A stretch of 64,000 bases of DNA from Phyllobacterium sophorae (GCF_003010965.1 NZ_PGGM01000009.1:124001-188000), one strand, 5' to 3'; numbered from the stretch's first letter, positions 38,274-47,655 are shown. Numbers and translations are program-made. Notes: a model not told the origin generated them from the letters alone.

Positions 38274-39248
38274 TTAGTTGGGCGACACTGTCACACCCCA
38301 CGGCAACTGCCCGACTGTGACTGACTTGACCGGTTCGTCCGTTGCTGTGTCGATGAAGGTGATGTCGTTCGACAGGCCGTTCGTGCTGATGATACTCTTG
38401 CCGTCCGGGGTGAACGCCAGCTGCCAGACGCGCTGTCCCACCAGTATGTATTTCTCCACTTCGTACGTCTCGGCGTTGACGACTGCGACACGGTTGGCGG
38501 GACCCAGGGCGACGTATGCCTTTTTGCCGTCGGCCGTGATGCGGACCCCGACCGGTTGGATCTGCTCGGCACGCAATCCCTGAATCTCGAAAGTGATCTT
38601 GTGCGTCACCTCGCGCTTCTGGTTGTCGATCACTGATACAGTTCCACCAATTTCCGCCGAGACCCAGACCTCCGACCCGTCCGGCTTGAACTGGGCAAAG
38701 CGTGGCCGGGAATCGACCAGCACATTGTTGGTGATTTCGTGGGTGGATGTATCGATGAAATGCGCCATGTTGGTTGTTTCAGAGGTGTTGACCATGGTTT
38801 TTCCATCGGGGCTGATGCCCATCCCTTCTGGTTCCACGCCCACCGGTATTTCCGCAATCACGCCTTTCGTCTCGACGTCGATCACCGTGACAAGATTGTC
38901 GTCTTCGTTGGCGATATAGAGCGTCTTCCCATCTGGCGACAGGACAAATAGCTCCGGATCGGGACCGGATGGAAGCGAGCCGACGATTTCATTCGTACTG
39001 GTGTCGATGATCTCTACGGTGTCGTCGTCACTGGCACATACATATAGCAGTTTTCCATCGTGGGAGATGGTGATCCCGCGTGGACGCTGGCCGACGCCGA
39101 TTGTCTTGACCACCTCCATCGTCGTGGAATCGACGACGGTGACGGTATTGTCTTTCTCGTTGGAGACGTAGACCATATTTGCCCATGCGGGCTGTGCAAA
39201 CAACGGCACCGCCACGGTCGCAGCGAGCAAGCACGAATGTCGTCGCAT
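38274..39248 (-). CDS. Exported YVTN beta-propeller protein, PQQ-dependent catabolism-associated
   Basis: A 324-residue exported protein of seven repeated blades, with signal peptide about 1-23 (QPAWAN). The repeats are seen as VYVSNEKDNTVTVVDSTT, LYVCASDDDTVEIIDT and LYIANEDDNLVTVIDV and later copies. It belongs to the PQQ-linked beta-propeller group that occurs with the same ABC genes. It may bind a protein partner in the periplasm. ATG 39248 has GGGAGG upstream on the minus strand. Confidence 0.88.
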   Translation of the reverse strand: MRRHSCLLAATVAVPLFAQPAWANMVYVSNEKDNTVTVVDSTTMEVVKTIGVGQRPRGITISHDGKLLYVCASDDDTVEIIDTSTNEIVGSLPSGPDPELFVLSPDGKTLYIANEDDNLVTVIDVETKGVIAEIPVGVEPEGMGISPDGKTMVNTSETTNMAHFIDTSTHEITNNVLVDSRPRFAQFKPDGSEVWVSAEIGGTVSVIDNQKREVTHKITFEIQGLRAEQIQPVGVRITADGKKAYVALGPANRVAVVNAETYEVEKYILVGQRVWQLAFTPDGKSIISTNGLSNDITFIDTATDEPVKSVTVGQLPWGVTVSPN

Positions 39249-39273
39249 TTTGTTCCTCCCGATACACTGTTCA

Positions 39274-40539
39274 TTAGTTGAGCTTGCATTTGGTCTCCGG
39301 CCGGTCGACCCCCATCGTGTCGAGCTCCGAAAATTGGTGCAGGAAGCCTTCCTGCGGCGAGGTGGATACGACGCTATGCCCGTCGCCCAGCAGGATCGGT
39401 TGTCTCAACTGCCAGTTCCAGTTTCGAAATGTCACTTTCTGGCCCTTGAAGGCTGCGATCGAAAAGTCGTCCGCCTTAATGAAGGCCTCCACCTGGACCG
39501 GGTCGTTTCCCTTGGTACGCGTAACAGCCTCGCCCAGTATCCGAACTGCCGTCCAGGCCTGCATGTCTTTCGACAGCATCCTGCGCCCGTTCGCCTTGTC
39601 AAAACGATTCTGAATCTGGGAGCCACCCCATTGTTCACTGGCGGGGTGCCAGCTTGAGGGAACAAGCCCGGCGGTTCCTGCAACGGGCCGTGGGGTCCAA
39701 GTACGGTAGGGCACATAACTGCCGAATACTTCGCTCTCGTCGGCGACGACGACCACATCATGCTCGGGCAGGTTTTGCGTAAAGACCGGCATCTGCTTCT
39801 GCACCTGGATCACGCCGGTATCGGTCCGGCGGGCGGTGCCCTTGTCCTCGTACACACGCTCCTCGACGATCGTTGCCCCGAACCGTGCCGCGGCGCGGCG
39901 AATGGCATCGGCGTAGAGCTGGTCACGTTCGTGCGAGCCATAGAGCAGCACCCATTTGCGCCATTGTTTCCAGACAAGGTATTGGGCCAGACCGTCGGCA
40001 AGCATGGTTCGTGTCGGCGCCGTATGGAACACATTCGATCGGCACTGTTCTTCTCGCAGGATGTCGTCCGTCGCGCCAACATTGAAAAGCAGGGCACCGC
40101 TATCCTTTGCGAGGTCCGCAATCGACAGCAATTGCTTGGCAGAAATATCGGTCAAAATGAAGCGATCGCCGCGAGCGAGCATTTCCTTGAAAACGGGGAC
40201 GACGTCCGCATCAAATTTCGTCTCGATAACATCGAGCGCAAAACTCTGACTAAGGAACTTGCCGGTGGTATTGTTGTCGTTGATGGCGACGTTGGCACCG
40301 GCTACACCCTCATCGCGGGGAGGGATGTCGAGCACAGAAAGGGCAAGCTGCGGTTCATAGGCGCGAAGATAACCGATCCGGGTTTCGGTGACCGGTTTTG
40401 TCGTTTTATCTGTCGATGCCTGTTGCGCATGCAACTCAGACACGTTGACGAAGAGCAAAAAAAAGCCGAATAAAAACACAAGAGTGTCTGGCACCATACT
40501 CTTCATGACCATACCATTCGGATTTGCCGCCATTCGCAT
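39274..40539 (-). CDS. ABC transporter substrate-binding protein, PQQ-dependent alcohol system
   Basis: A 421-residue exported protein of the branched-chain amino-acid-binding (periplasmic-binding type I) fold, with a signal segment LVFLFGFFLLFVNVSELHA. The lobes are seen in RIGYLRAYEP and VLLYGSHERDQLYADAIRRA. The start is uncertain: ATG 40539 or 40512. It leads the minus-strand unit that continues through the propeller, cupredoxin and ABC genes. The family is restricted to PQQ dehydrogenase neighbourhoods. The ligand is unknown. Only the transporter of this set is of a hybrid type: an importer-like binding protein with an ABC-2 permease. Confidence 0.86.
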   Translation of the reverse strand: MRMAANPNGMVMKSMVPDTLVFLFGFFLLFVNVSELHAQQASTDKTTKPVTETRIGYLRAYEPQLALSVLDIPPRDEGVAGANVAINDNNTTGKFLSQSFALDVIETKFDADVVPVFKEMLARGDRFILTDISAKQLLSIADLAKDSGALLFNVGATDDILREEQCRSNVFHTAPTRTMLADGLAQYLVWKQWRKWVLLYGSHERDQLYADAIRRAAARFGATIVEERVYEDKGTARRTDTGVIQVQKQMPVFTQNLPEHDVVVVADESEVFGSYVPYRTWTPRPVAGTAGLVPSSWHPASEQWGGSQIQNRFDKANGRRMLSKDMQAWTAVRILGEAVTRTKGNDPVQVEAFIKADDFSIAAFKGQKVTFRNWNWQLRQPILLGDGHSVVSTSPQEGFLHQFSELDTMGVDRPETKCKLN

Positions 40540-40667
40540 GATGGCGGTCGCTTAAGAACAGAGGTGCCCATAGTGTTTTTAAACAACCCCGCCATTATCT
40601 CAACCCTCAAAGTCATCTTTTCGTGGGCTTCGGGCAAAATTCTTTACCGCTGCGAAGGGGCGCGCTG

Positions 40668-41864
40668 ATGACCAAGATGCTTGCGAGTGTGCAAAACCGG
40701 CAGGAAGCGGAAATCGTCTTCCAGAATGGTGCGGATATTATCGATCTGAAGGATCCTGCAAACGGGGCCCTGGGAGCGGTCGGACCAGACAAGCTATTGG
40801 AAGTTATCAATTTTATTTCAGGCAGGCGGCCTGTTAGTGCTGCATGTGGTGATCTTCCGATGGAGCCGGAAACCATCCGCCGCAAGGTGGAGGAAATCGC
40901 CGCGACAGGTGTGGATTATATCAAGATCGGCTTCTTCCCCTTTGGTCAATTGGCCGCCTGCATGGAGATGTTGAAGCCACTCGCCGCGCACAAAAAATTG
41001 ATTGCCGTGGTCTTTGCCGACCACCGGAATGAATATGAAGAAGGCCTGGCCGAACAGTTTGCTGCTGCCGGTTTTCACGGGGTGATGATCGATACTGCCA
41101 AGAAATCGGCGGGCCGCCTGCTCGATCACATGACGCCCGACCAGATTGGCCATTTCGTCAAGGATTGCCAGTCGCACGGATTGATGTCCGGGGTCGCGGG
41201 ATCGCTTGAGGCGCCGGATGTGCCGCGGTTGTTGGCCTTCAAGCCGGATTTTCTTGGATTTCGCGGCGCCTTGTGTGCCGGGTTGAGCCGCAACTCGCCG
41301 GTCGATGCGCTAGCGACGGCAAAAATACGGGCTCTGATCCCAGAAGCACTGGGGCCAGGCGCACCAACTGGGGTCGACTATAAACTCCTCGCGGCGCGCG
41401 GCTATTTCCCCGATCCGGCCGAGGCCGGGCTCGGCACCGACAAGATTTTTGTCCGTGATTTTGTTCTGCCGGTCCAGATCGGCGCCTACAGTTTCGAACA
41501 TGGCAAGTCACAGAAGGTGCGGTTCGACGTCACGGTCGACGTTTTGCGGGTGACGCGCAATCCCGAGGACATGCGCCACGTCGTCTCCTACGATCTTATC
41601 ATGGATGGCATTCGGGCTATTGTTGCGCAGGGACATGTCGAACTTGCCGAGACGCTGGCGGAACAGGTTGCTGCATTCGTTCTGGAAAATCCCCGTGTTA
41701 CCCGGGTCGTGGTGCGGGCAGAAAAACTTGAACTTGGACCGGGCGGCGTTGGTGTCGAGATCGAACGCAAAAGTGATGCCAAGAATTTTGCGAAGTCCAG
41801 ACATACTGCAGGCAAGCCAGAAGCTGTGCACGCACATGGAGGCAGGAAGGGCGCATCTTCATGA
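40668..41864 (+). CDS. Fusion of MfnB (4-HFC-P synthase) and FolB-like aldolase domains
   Basis: A 398-residue two-domain protein. Residues 1-235 match MfnB, (5-formylfuran-3-yl)methyl phosphate synthase of methanofuran synthesis, with the Schiff-base-type Lys28 in IIDLKDPANG. After a linker (LGPGAPTGVDYKL), residues about 268-375 match dihydroneopterin aldolase (FolB), with KIFVRDFVLPVQIGAYSFEH and VVVRAEKLELG. The two steps lie in separate pathways, methanofuran and pterin. ATG 40668 has GAAGGGG 8 bases upstream; the longer GTG 40623 reading is less likely. It starts a five-gene overlapping operon with the next genes. Confidence 0.88.
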   Translation: MTKMLASVQNRQEAEIVFQNGADIIDLKDPANGALGAVGPDKLLEVINFISGRRPVSAACGDLPMEPETIRRKVEEIAATGVDYIKIGFFPFGQLAACMEMLKPLAAHKKLIAVVFADHRNEYEEGLAEQFAAAGFHGVMIDTAKKSAGRLLDHMTPDQIGHFVKDCQSHGLMSGVAGSLEAPDVPRLLAFKPDFLGFRGALCAGLSRNSPVDALATAKIRALIPEALGPGAPTGVDYKLLAARGYFPDPAEAGLGTDKIFVRDFVLPVQIGAYSFEHGKSQKVRFDVTVDVLRVTRNPEDMRHVVSYDLIMDGIRAIVAQGHVELAETLAEQVAAFVLENPRVTRVVVRAEKLELGPGGVGVEIERKSDAKNFAKSRHTAGKPEAVHAHGGRKGASS

Positions 41865-42499
41865 AGCCACTCGTGGTGAAACTGGGAGGAAGCACGGCGG
41901 GTCATGAGGAAATGCAGCGCTGGCTCGCCGTTCTGATGACGGCGACTTTTCCGCTCGTTATCGTACCGGGTGGTGGCCCGTTTGCCGATCGGGTCAGGGT
42001 TTCGCAGAAAAGTCTGGCCTATTCGGATAAAGCGGCGCATGCGATGGCCATCCTTGCCATGGACCAGTTCGGCATTGTCATCGCAGAGCGCAACGTGCGC
42101 CTGCAACCAGCACGATCGTTAACGGAAATTCGCGAAGTTCTGGTGGCTGGTGACATACCGGTATGGCTTCCATCATCCATGACGATCGGCGCGCCGGACA
42201 TTCCCTGTTCCTGGGATGTAACATCGGATTCACTCAGCGCTTGGCTGTGCAGGCAATTGGACACGAATGCGCTGCTGCTGATCAAGCAAACCGATGAGTA
42301 CGTGGCTTATTCCCGTGTGTCAGACCTCGCCGGCGCCGGCATTGTCGACGGCATGCTGCCCGCGATGCTGGGACAATATACACGCCTCCACATCGCAGGT
42401 CCGCAAGCGTTGCGTACGCTCGATTTGCCCTTGGCGACGATCCCCGGACGCAAGATCATGCAGCACAAAATGACCGCCGAAGGAATGGTTGCGCAATGA
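41861..42499 (+). CDS. Amino acid kinase family protein, MfnE-like
   Basis: A 212-residue protein of the amino acid kinase (aspartokinase/uridylate kinase) fold: VVKLGGSTAGHEEM near the N-terminus, LVIVPGGGPFADRVR at about 32-46 and LLLIKQTDEYVAY in the second half. MfnE phosphorylates the aminomethylfuran phosphate in methanofuran synthesis, and its position directly after the MfnB domain supports that role. It overlaps both neighbours by 4 bases. Confidence 0.85.
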   Translation: MKPLVVKLGGSTAGHEEMQRWLAVLMTATFPLVIVPGGGPFADRVRVSQKSLAYSDKAAHAMAILAMDQFGIVIAERNVRLQPARSLTEIREVLVAGDIPVWLPSSMTIGAPDIPCSWDVTSDSLSAWLCRQLDTNALLLIKQTDEYVAYSRVSDLAGAGIVDGMLPAMLGQYTRLHIAGPQALRTLDLPLATIPGRKIMQHKMTAEGMVAQ

Positions 42500-43047
42500 T
42501 ACAGCTTCATACGCCGCGATGGGCCTGGGCCCTGACCGGTTCCGGCCATTTCTTCGTAGAGAGCTTCGATTTGATCCGCACACTCGAACATTGCGATGTC
42601 TTCGTTTCGAAGGCCGCAAATGAAGTGCTGCGCATGTACGGGCTGAAACTCGACTTTCCCGAAACCATGCGGGTGCTGCATGACAAGACGGCAAGTTCCA
42701 TCCCCATAGGCGGTTTCTATCATGGCGTCTATCATACGGCGGTTATTGCACCCGCCACATCGAACACCGTAGCGAAATGCGTCGTCGGGATTTCCGATTC
42801 GCTGCCGACGAATGTCTATGCGCAGGCGGGAAAGTGTCTGGTGCCGTCGATTGTCTTCGCTTGTGACACGGCACCTGAACTTGAAACCATGGCTCCGGGA
42901 GGGATGGTCAAGGTTTATCCCCGGCCCATCGATCTCGAAAATACTGCCCGGCTCAAGACTTATGAGCGTACACACGTGGTTGAATCTCTTGCCGAGTTGC
43001 AAGCGGCAATTGCCGAGCGCCAGAAAGTGATCGCCGACAATGGCTGA
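42496..43047 (+). CDS. Flavoprotein, dihydromethanopterin reductase (acceptor)-like
   Basis: A 183-residue flavoprotein-fold protein (FMN family of the AfpA/DmrB type). The segment WALTGSGHFFVESFDLIRTL carries the first loop and IAPATSNTVAKCVVGISDSL the typical phosphopantothenoylcysteine-decarboxylase-like motif. DmrB reduces dihydromethanopterin to H4MPT in archaea; the neighbours are pterin genes, so the same role is likely. Both ends overlap neighbours (4 and 8 bases). Confidence 0.82.
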   Translation: MIQLHTPRWAWALTGSGHFFVESFDLIRTLEHCDVFVSKAANEVLRMYGLKLDFPETMRVLHDKTASSIPIGGFYHGVYHTAVIAPATSNTVAKCVVGISDSLPTNVYAQAGKCLVPSIVFACDTAPELETMAPGGMVKVYPRPIDLENTARLKTYERTHVVESLAELQAAIAERQKVIADNG

Positions 43048-44440
43048 GCATCTGCTGTTTCTGACTGGCCATCTTGCCCGTTCGCGGGTGGAACGGGTGC
43101 TGGCCGACCTTGGGCAGACGGCGTTTTCCTATGAGATCGTGGATATCGGAGTGAAAGTCGCCGCTCTGATGACGGAAGAGATCATCTCGCGTCGGCTGAA
43201 GCAGCCTTTGACTGCCGACCGGGTTATCCTCCCCGGGCGTTACCGCGGCGATCTTGGCCGGCTAAGCGAGCGGTTCGGTGTTTCCTTCATCCGCGGTCCG
43301 GACGAAGTCTCAGATTTGCCGGTTTTTCTCGGACGTGTCGGCAAACCGATCGATCTTTCAAGACATGACATGCGTATTTTCGCAGAAATCGTCGACGCCT
43401 CGGCACTGTCGCTTGACACACTGACGCAACGTGCCTTGACGCTGGCGGCTGCCGGAGCGGATGTGATCGACCTTGGCTGTCTTCCGGAAACGCCGTTTCC
43501 GCATCTCGCCGAATCGGTTCGCAGCCTCAAGCAACAGGGTCTTTGCGTCAGCGTGGATTCAGCGAACCTTGAAGAACTCGAGACCGGTGCTGCTGCCGGT
43601 GCGGATTATCTCTTGAGCCTCACCGAAGAGACGATCGGCCTGGCAATCAAATATGGCGTTACACCAATTCTGATCCCCGCCATTCCGGGTGATCTGGACT
43701 CGCTTGGCCGTGCCATCGATGCTGCGAAGGCTGCGAACATTCCCTTCATTGCAGATCCCGTGCTCGATCCCATCCACTTCGGTTTCGCCGCCTCGCTCGG
43801 GCGGTTCATTGAGGCGCGCCGCCGCTGGCCCGATACCCCGATGATGATGGGTACTGGCAATCTGACTGAACTGACCGATGCCGATTCTTCCGGGGTGACG
43901 GCTCTCCTTGCCGGTCTTTGCTCGGAGCTTTCCATCGGCAACGTGCTGGTGGTCAATGTGAGCCCGCATACCGTACGCACCGTCGAGGAGCACGATCGCG
44001 CTCGCCGTATCATGTTTGCCGCCAAACAGGACCATGCTTTGCCGCGCGGCTATGATGCGGGCCTGTTGCAGATCCACGACCGCAAGCCGTATCCCAACAG
44101 TATTGAAGACATTGACGTTCTCGCCGCTGACGTGCGTGACGCCAATTTCCGCATCCTGACCGCCCCGGACGGTGTCCATATATTCAACGGCAAGGGCCAT
44201 CACGTATCCAGCGATGCTTTTGAACTTTTCCCGCGTCTCAACGTTGAAGGCGACGGAGCGCATGCTTTCTATCTGGGTGCGGAGCTGACCAAGGCCGAAA
44301 TCGCCTGGAAACTCGGCAAGCGTTATGCGCAGGACGAGCCGCTCGCCTGGGGCGCGGCAGCCCCGGAGAAGCAACAGGACCGTACGCGACTGGCCGAAGC
44401 CGGGCACACGCTGCGAACCAAGAAGGATGTGGCGCCATGA
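43040..44440 (+). CDS. Dihydropteroate synthase-like protein of the H4MPT cluster
   Basis: A 466-residue protein with a TIM-barrel related to dihydropteroate synthase in the middle (about 120-300: AAAGADVIDLGCLPETPFPH and MGTGNLTELTDADS). The N-terminal 110 residues (LTGHLARSRVERVLADLG) and the C-terminal part are specific to this group, known as DUF6513. It is always found with methanopterin genes. The most probable task is a pterin-condensing or carrier role in H4MPT synthesis, but the exact step is not assigned. It overlaps the genes on both sides. Confidence 0.8.
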   Translation: MAEHLLFLTGHLARSRVERVLADLGQTAFSYEIVDIGVKVAALMTEEIISRRLKQPLTADRVILPGRYRGDLGRLSERFGVSFIRGPDEVSDLPVFLGRVGKPIDLSRHDMRIFAEIVDASALSLDTLTQRALTLAAAGADVIDLGCLPETPFPHLAESVRSLKQQGLCVSVDSANLEELETGAAAGADYLLSLTEETIGLAIKYGVTPILIPAIPGDLDSLGRAIDAAKAANIPFIADPVLDPIHFGFAASLGRFIEARRRWPDTPMMMGTGNLTELTDADSSGVTALLAGLCSELSIGNVLVVNVSPHTVRTVEEHDRARRIMFAAKQDHALPRGYDAGLLQIHDRKPYPNSIEDIDVLAADVRDANFRILTAPDGVHIFNGKGHHVSSDAFELFPRLNVEGDGAHAFYLGAELTKAEIAWKLGKRYAQDEPLAWGAAAPEKQQDRTRLAEAGHTLRTKKDVAP

Positions 44441-45048
44441 CCTACATCAGGGAGACCATCATTACCACGGTCGATGCCGATGGCGCCGTCCATATCGCCC
44501 CGCTTGGAATTATCCAGGAGGCGGACGGCTGGATCATTGCGCCGTTCCGGCCCTCAAAGACGCTGGAGAACCTGGCTGCTGTTCCCTATGCCATCGCCAA
44601 TTATACTGACGACATGCTGGTCTTTGCCGGATGTCTGACTGGCCATAAAGACTGGCCAACGGTTCCCGTCGAGAACTGTCCGGTACCGCGACTTCAGGCT
44701 GCGCTCAGCCATTCCGTCCTGCACGTCGAATCAATCAAGGATGATGGCTTGCGGCCGCTTCATTTCTGCAAGGTGGTCTCGGAAGCGACCCATGCGCCCT
44801 TTACCGGACTCAATCGCGCCAAGGCTGCCGTGCTGGAACTCGCGATTCTGGTGAGCCGTCTGCACATGCTTCCCCCGGAGAAGATCGATGCCGAGATCGC
44901 TTATCTGATGATCGCCATTGAAAAGACGGCTGGACCCGATGAACATCAGGCTTGGTCTTGGCTCATGCAGCGGGTCAAGGATCATCGCGATGCCGCCGAT
45001 GAAAAAGGCAAGGATGCGGTCGTGCATCACCACGGGGGGCATATCTAG
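44437..45048 (+). CDS. DUF447 family protein
   Basis: A 203-residue protein of DUF447, a flavin-reductase-like split-barrel family present in H4MPT-using organisms. It begins TYIRETIITTVDADGAVHIA, followed by APFRPSKTLENL, then a helical part and a His-rich end (HHHGGHI). It is the last member of the overlapping operon that begins with the MfnB-FolB fusion. Its function in pterin or furan synthesis is not known. It converges on the next gene with a 6-base gap. Confidence 0.8.
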   Translation: MTYIRETIITTVDADGAVHIAPLGIIQEADGWIIAPFRPSKTLENLAAVPYAIANYTDDMLVFAGCLTGHKDWPTVPVENCPVPRLQAALSHSVLHVESIKDDGLRPLHFCKVVSEATHAPFTGLNRAKAAVLELAILVSRLHMLPPEKIDAEIAYLMIAIEKTAGPDEHQAWSWLMQRVKDHRDAADEKGKDAVVHHHGGHI

Positions 45049-45054
45049 ATGGGA

Positions 45055-46128
45055 CTACGCGCCCTGCAGATGCATTGAACCTAGCAAAGCGACCGCTGCA
45101 GCAGGCGCTGCCTTGCTGGCGTCGTCGCGGGCCTCCTCCCTGGCAGGGATCAGCGAACCGAAATCCAGATAAGGCCGTTCGAGGCGCTTCGCGAGTTCTT
45201 TGATCTGGGGGCGCCCGATGCCTGCGCCGACCACTGGCGCCATGCGGTCCGATGAAAGATTACAAGCGACGCGGAACGCTCCATCATGGATCATGCGCAG
45301 CTGATGTTCGCTGAACCAGCGCGCGATATCGATCCATTCGTTCTCATTGAGATCGGCGCCGTCGCGTCCGACCATGCGCGCCAGCCGTGCTATCGATCCC
45401 GCCGCCGATTTCGCTTGACGGTCAGCCGACGGATATTTGTCGTCCGCTTCGTCAAGCGTGCCAAGGATTCGGCCGAGATCGGCGGTATTGGCGAAATATT
45501 CGTTCATCAGCGGTGTCATCCGCCCGCGAACGGGGACGAGACCCGCGATACCGATAAGGGCCGAGCGGGCGAAACCGGTATAGACGAGTTCGCCGGTTAA
45601 TAGCCGCTCGGCATCCGAATAGCCAAGATTGGTCAGTTCGGCGTCTTTGAATGCAAGGATGTCGGTTGTCGTCGAACCCATATCGACGAACAGACCTGTG
45701 TTTGCCAGCTTTGCGCTCAGCAGGGCAGTGGCGTGCCAGTTGGCCGATGCGATATCGCTTCCAAGGCTGCGTGCGGAACCCACATCGCAGAAACCGGCGC
45801 GCCCGGCATAGATAAGTGTATTTTCTGTGCCGAATTCCTGTTGAATGAGGTCGAGCAAGCCGGCAACTCCCGCATCACGCGAAGCGAATGTGTCGGAAAG
45901 TTCGCCAGTCATGGTGAAGACATTGAAATTATTTTCGGCGCTTAGCGGGCCAAGTTCCCGCAAGGCTTCACGCAACTGATCGACGCCGAGCCAAAGCGGT
46001 GTTTTCAGGATTTTCGCCGAGACAATCTTGCCGTTGTGGCTTTGGGCCATCTTCAGGTGGGCACCGCCCAGATCCCAACCCGTTACCAGGGGCTTTCCTT
46101 CGTTGGCAAATCGGTATTTCATGGGCAC
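45055..46128 (-). CDS. Hydantoinase/oxoprolinase-family protein, H4MPT-linked C1 transfer (MfnF-like)
   Basis: A 357-residue ASKHA-fold protein that begins VTGWDLGGAHLKMAQ, the phosphate-1-type loop of this group, and has GLFVDMGSTTTDILAF at about 140-155. The family is found with methanopterin/methanofuran genes, and the archaeal member MfnF joins the furan to tyramine-glutamate. Two starts are close: GTG 46128 (spacing of 5 from AAGGA) and ATG 46122; I give the first. Its start lies 21 bases from the start of the divergent HisA-like gene. Confidence 0.83.
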   Translation of the reverse strand: MPMKYRFANEGKPLVTGWDLGGAHLKMAQSHNGKIVSAKILKTPLWLGVDQLREALRELGPLSAENNFNVFTMTGELSDTFASRDAGVAGLLDLIQQEFGTENTLIYAGRAGFCDVGSARSLGSDIASANWHATALLSAKLANTGLFVDMGSTTTDILAFKDAELTNLGYSDAERLLTGELVYTGFARSALIGIAGLVPVRGRMTPLMNEYFANTADLGRILGTLDEADDKYPSADRQAKSAAGSIARLARMVGRDGADLNENEWIDIARWFSEHQLRMIHDGAFRVACNLSSDRMAPVVGAGIGRPQIKELAKRLERPYLDFGSLIPAREEARDDASKAAPAAAVALLGSMHLQGA

Positions 46129-46149
46129 ATCGTTCCTTGGATTTCACTC

Positions 46150-46866
46150 GTGCATATCATTCCGGTACTCGACATAAAAGATGGTCTCGTGGTTCGCGCA
46201 CGCATGGGCCATCGCGACAGCTATAAGCCCATTGAAACACCGCTCAGTCCGACCGCCAGCGTTCGAGATGTGGCGGATGGCCTGCGAACCGTCTATCCTT
46301 TTCCGGCATTTTATGTTGCCGATCTTGACCGTATAGAACGCCGCTGCGAGCATTCCGCCTTGAAGCAGTTGCGGCCATTGTTGCCGACCGAAAACATCTG
46401 GCTCGACGCCGGGTTCAGCGAACCGGAACAACTTGATACCGCGCTTGCAATGGACCGGATATTCCCGGTTCTTGGGTCCGAGTCACAATCCGATATTTCC
46501 GTGCTGCAAGTGTTTTGCACCAACCCGCGGTTGATCCTGTCGCTCGATTTTCGTGGCGATGAGTTTCTGGGACCGCCGTCGGTCCTTGAGAATGCGCAAA
46601 GCTGGCCGCCGCTTGTCATCGTCATGACGCTCGGCCGCATCGGCGCCAATGCAGGACCGGACTTCGACCGCCTGTCAGCGATTAAGCGCCGTGCGGGCAA
46701 TCGTGCTGTCATCGCTGCTGGAGGCATCCGCGGTCTGCGGGATATTGAGCAGTTGGAGAAGCTTGGCATCTCGGCTGCGCTCGTGGCGACGGCGCTTCAC
46801 AACGGTTCGCTGACACCGGAGGCGATTTCGTCTCTGATGCAAAATGACAACATCCTGAGCGGCTGA
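46150..46866 (+). CDS. HisA/HisF-like TIM-barrel protein of the H4MPT cluster
   Basis: A 238-residue TIM barrel starting VHIIPVLDIKDGLVVRARMG at GTG 46150. The HisA-type phosphate sites are visible in VLDIKDG and IAAGGIRGLRDIEQL. A longer reading from 46036 is antisense to the divergent gene and is not supported. It is one of the conserved HisA-like proteins that travel with methanopterin genes and not the histidine enzyme, since no his gene is near. The step is not assigned. Confidence 0.8.
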   Translation: MHIIPVLDIKDGLVVRARMGHRDSYKPIETPLSPTASVRDVADGLRTVYPFPAFYVADLDRIERRCEHSALKQLRPLLPTENIWLDAGFSEPEQLDTALAMDRIFPVLGSESQSDISVLQVFCTNPRLILSLDFRGDEFLGPPSVLENAQSWPPLVIVMTLGRIGANAGPDFDRLSAIKRRAGNRAVIAAGGIRGLRDIEQLEKLGISAALVATALHNGSLTPEAISSLMQNDNILSG

Positions 46867-46869
46867 GAA

Positions 46870-46895
46870 GGGGAGGAAGATCGCTCCTTCTCCCC
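46870..46895. terminator. Hairpin between HisA-like gene and fae
   Basis: A GC-rich stem of about 9 bp with a one-base bulge (GGGGAG and AAG against CTTCTCCCC) lies just after the HisA-like stop and beyond the fae end. The genes converge, so it could serve either. The T-tract is weak. Confidence 0.45.
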
Positions 46896-46989
46896 ATTCT
46901 CATTACTGGAAGCCCAGAAGTTTTGCCAACCGGCGCAACAGGCCATCCGGTTCGTCAGAGGGCGTGCTCTGTGCGGGGTTGTCTCTTGT

Positions 46990-47499
46990 CTAGGCAGCGC
47001 CGAACGGATGCTTGACGGAGTCGCGCTGAGCAGTTGCTTCTGCCGCTGTCGGCCAGCCTGTCACCGCACGCTTGATGGCTTCCTTCGTCGCGCGGTAGTT
47101 AAAGTCCTGGATCTTGGCGTCGCTTTCGGCTTCCCAATGGATGAAGACGCCAACGCAGATGAATACATCGTCAGCTTCTTCCGCGGGAATTGTGCCATCG
47201 GCAACACTATCCTGGACTGCTTTTGCAACGGCGTGCTGTGCAGGTCCGAACATCTGGACTGCCTGTTTGGCGCCTTTGATCGTGACTTTGTTGAACAGGA
47301 TCGTGTTCGGCTTGCATGCAAGATTAGGGGCGATAACAGCAAGAAGGGAGGTAAATCCGTCCTTGTTGTTCGTCAATGCATTGCAAAATGCGGTCTCTAC
47401 AGCGCTGCCACGCGGCCCGATCAGAAGATCGATATGCGCAACTTCATTTCCGTCGCCAACGAGCGACTCGCCAACCATAACTTTATTGATTTTCGCCAC
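46990..47499 (-). CDS. fae: Formaldehyde-activating enzyme
   Basis: Joins formaldehyde and H4MPT to methylene-H4MPT, the entry to the C1 oxidation path. It is 169 residues, the usual length, and starts [20 protein letters not shown] with the catalytic His in [12 protein letters not shown]. The end is KHPFGAA. Past the TAG stop (46990-46992) the same frame stays open for 28 more codons and looks coding; see the finding. It is a monocistronic gene between two regulators of other units. AGGAGG-like TAGGGAGGAATTAGG lies upstream of the ATG. Confidence 0.97.
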   Translation of the reverse strand: MAKINKVMVGESLVGDGNEVAHIDLLIGPRGSAVETAFCNALTNNKDGFTSLLAVIAPNLACKPNTILFNKVTIKGAKQAVQMFGPAQHAVAKAVQDSVADGTIPAEEADDVFICVGVFIHWEAESDAKIQDFNYRATKEAIKRAVTGWPTAAEATAQRDSVKHPFGAA

Positions 47500-47655
47500 G
47501 GCCTAATTCCTCCCTATAGCGGTCCCAAATGGTTTGTCCAAAGACGCCGTACCTCTCGAGACACGACGCTCGATGGACAGCTATCCTTGTTCGCAGCACC
47601 CTTGAGTTGGGGGTCGGTTGGCCAGATAGCAGCGGATGAAATCCGCTGGTGAAAT

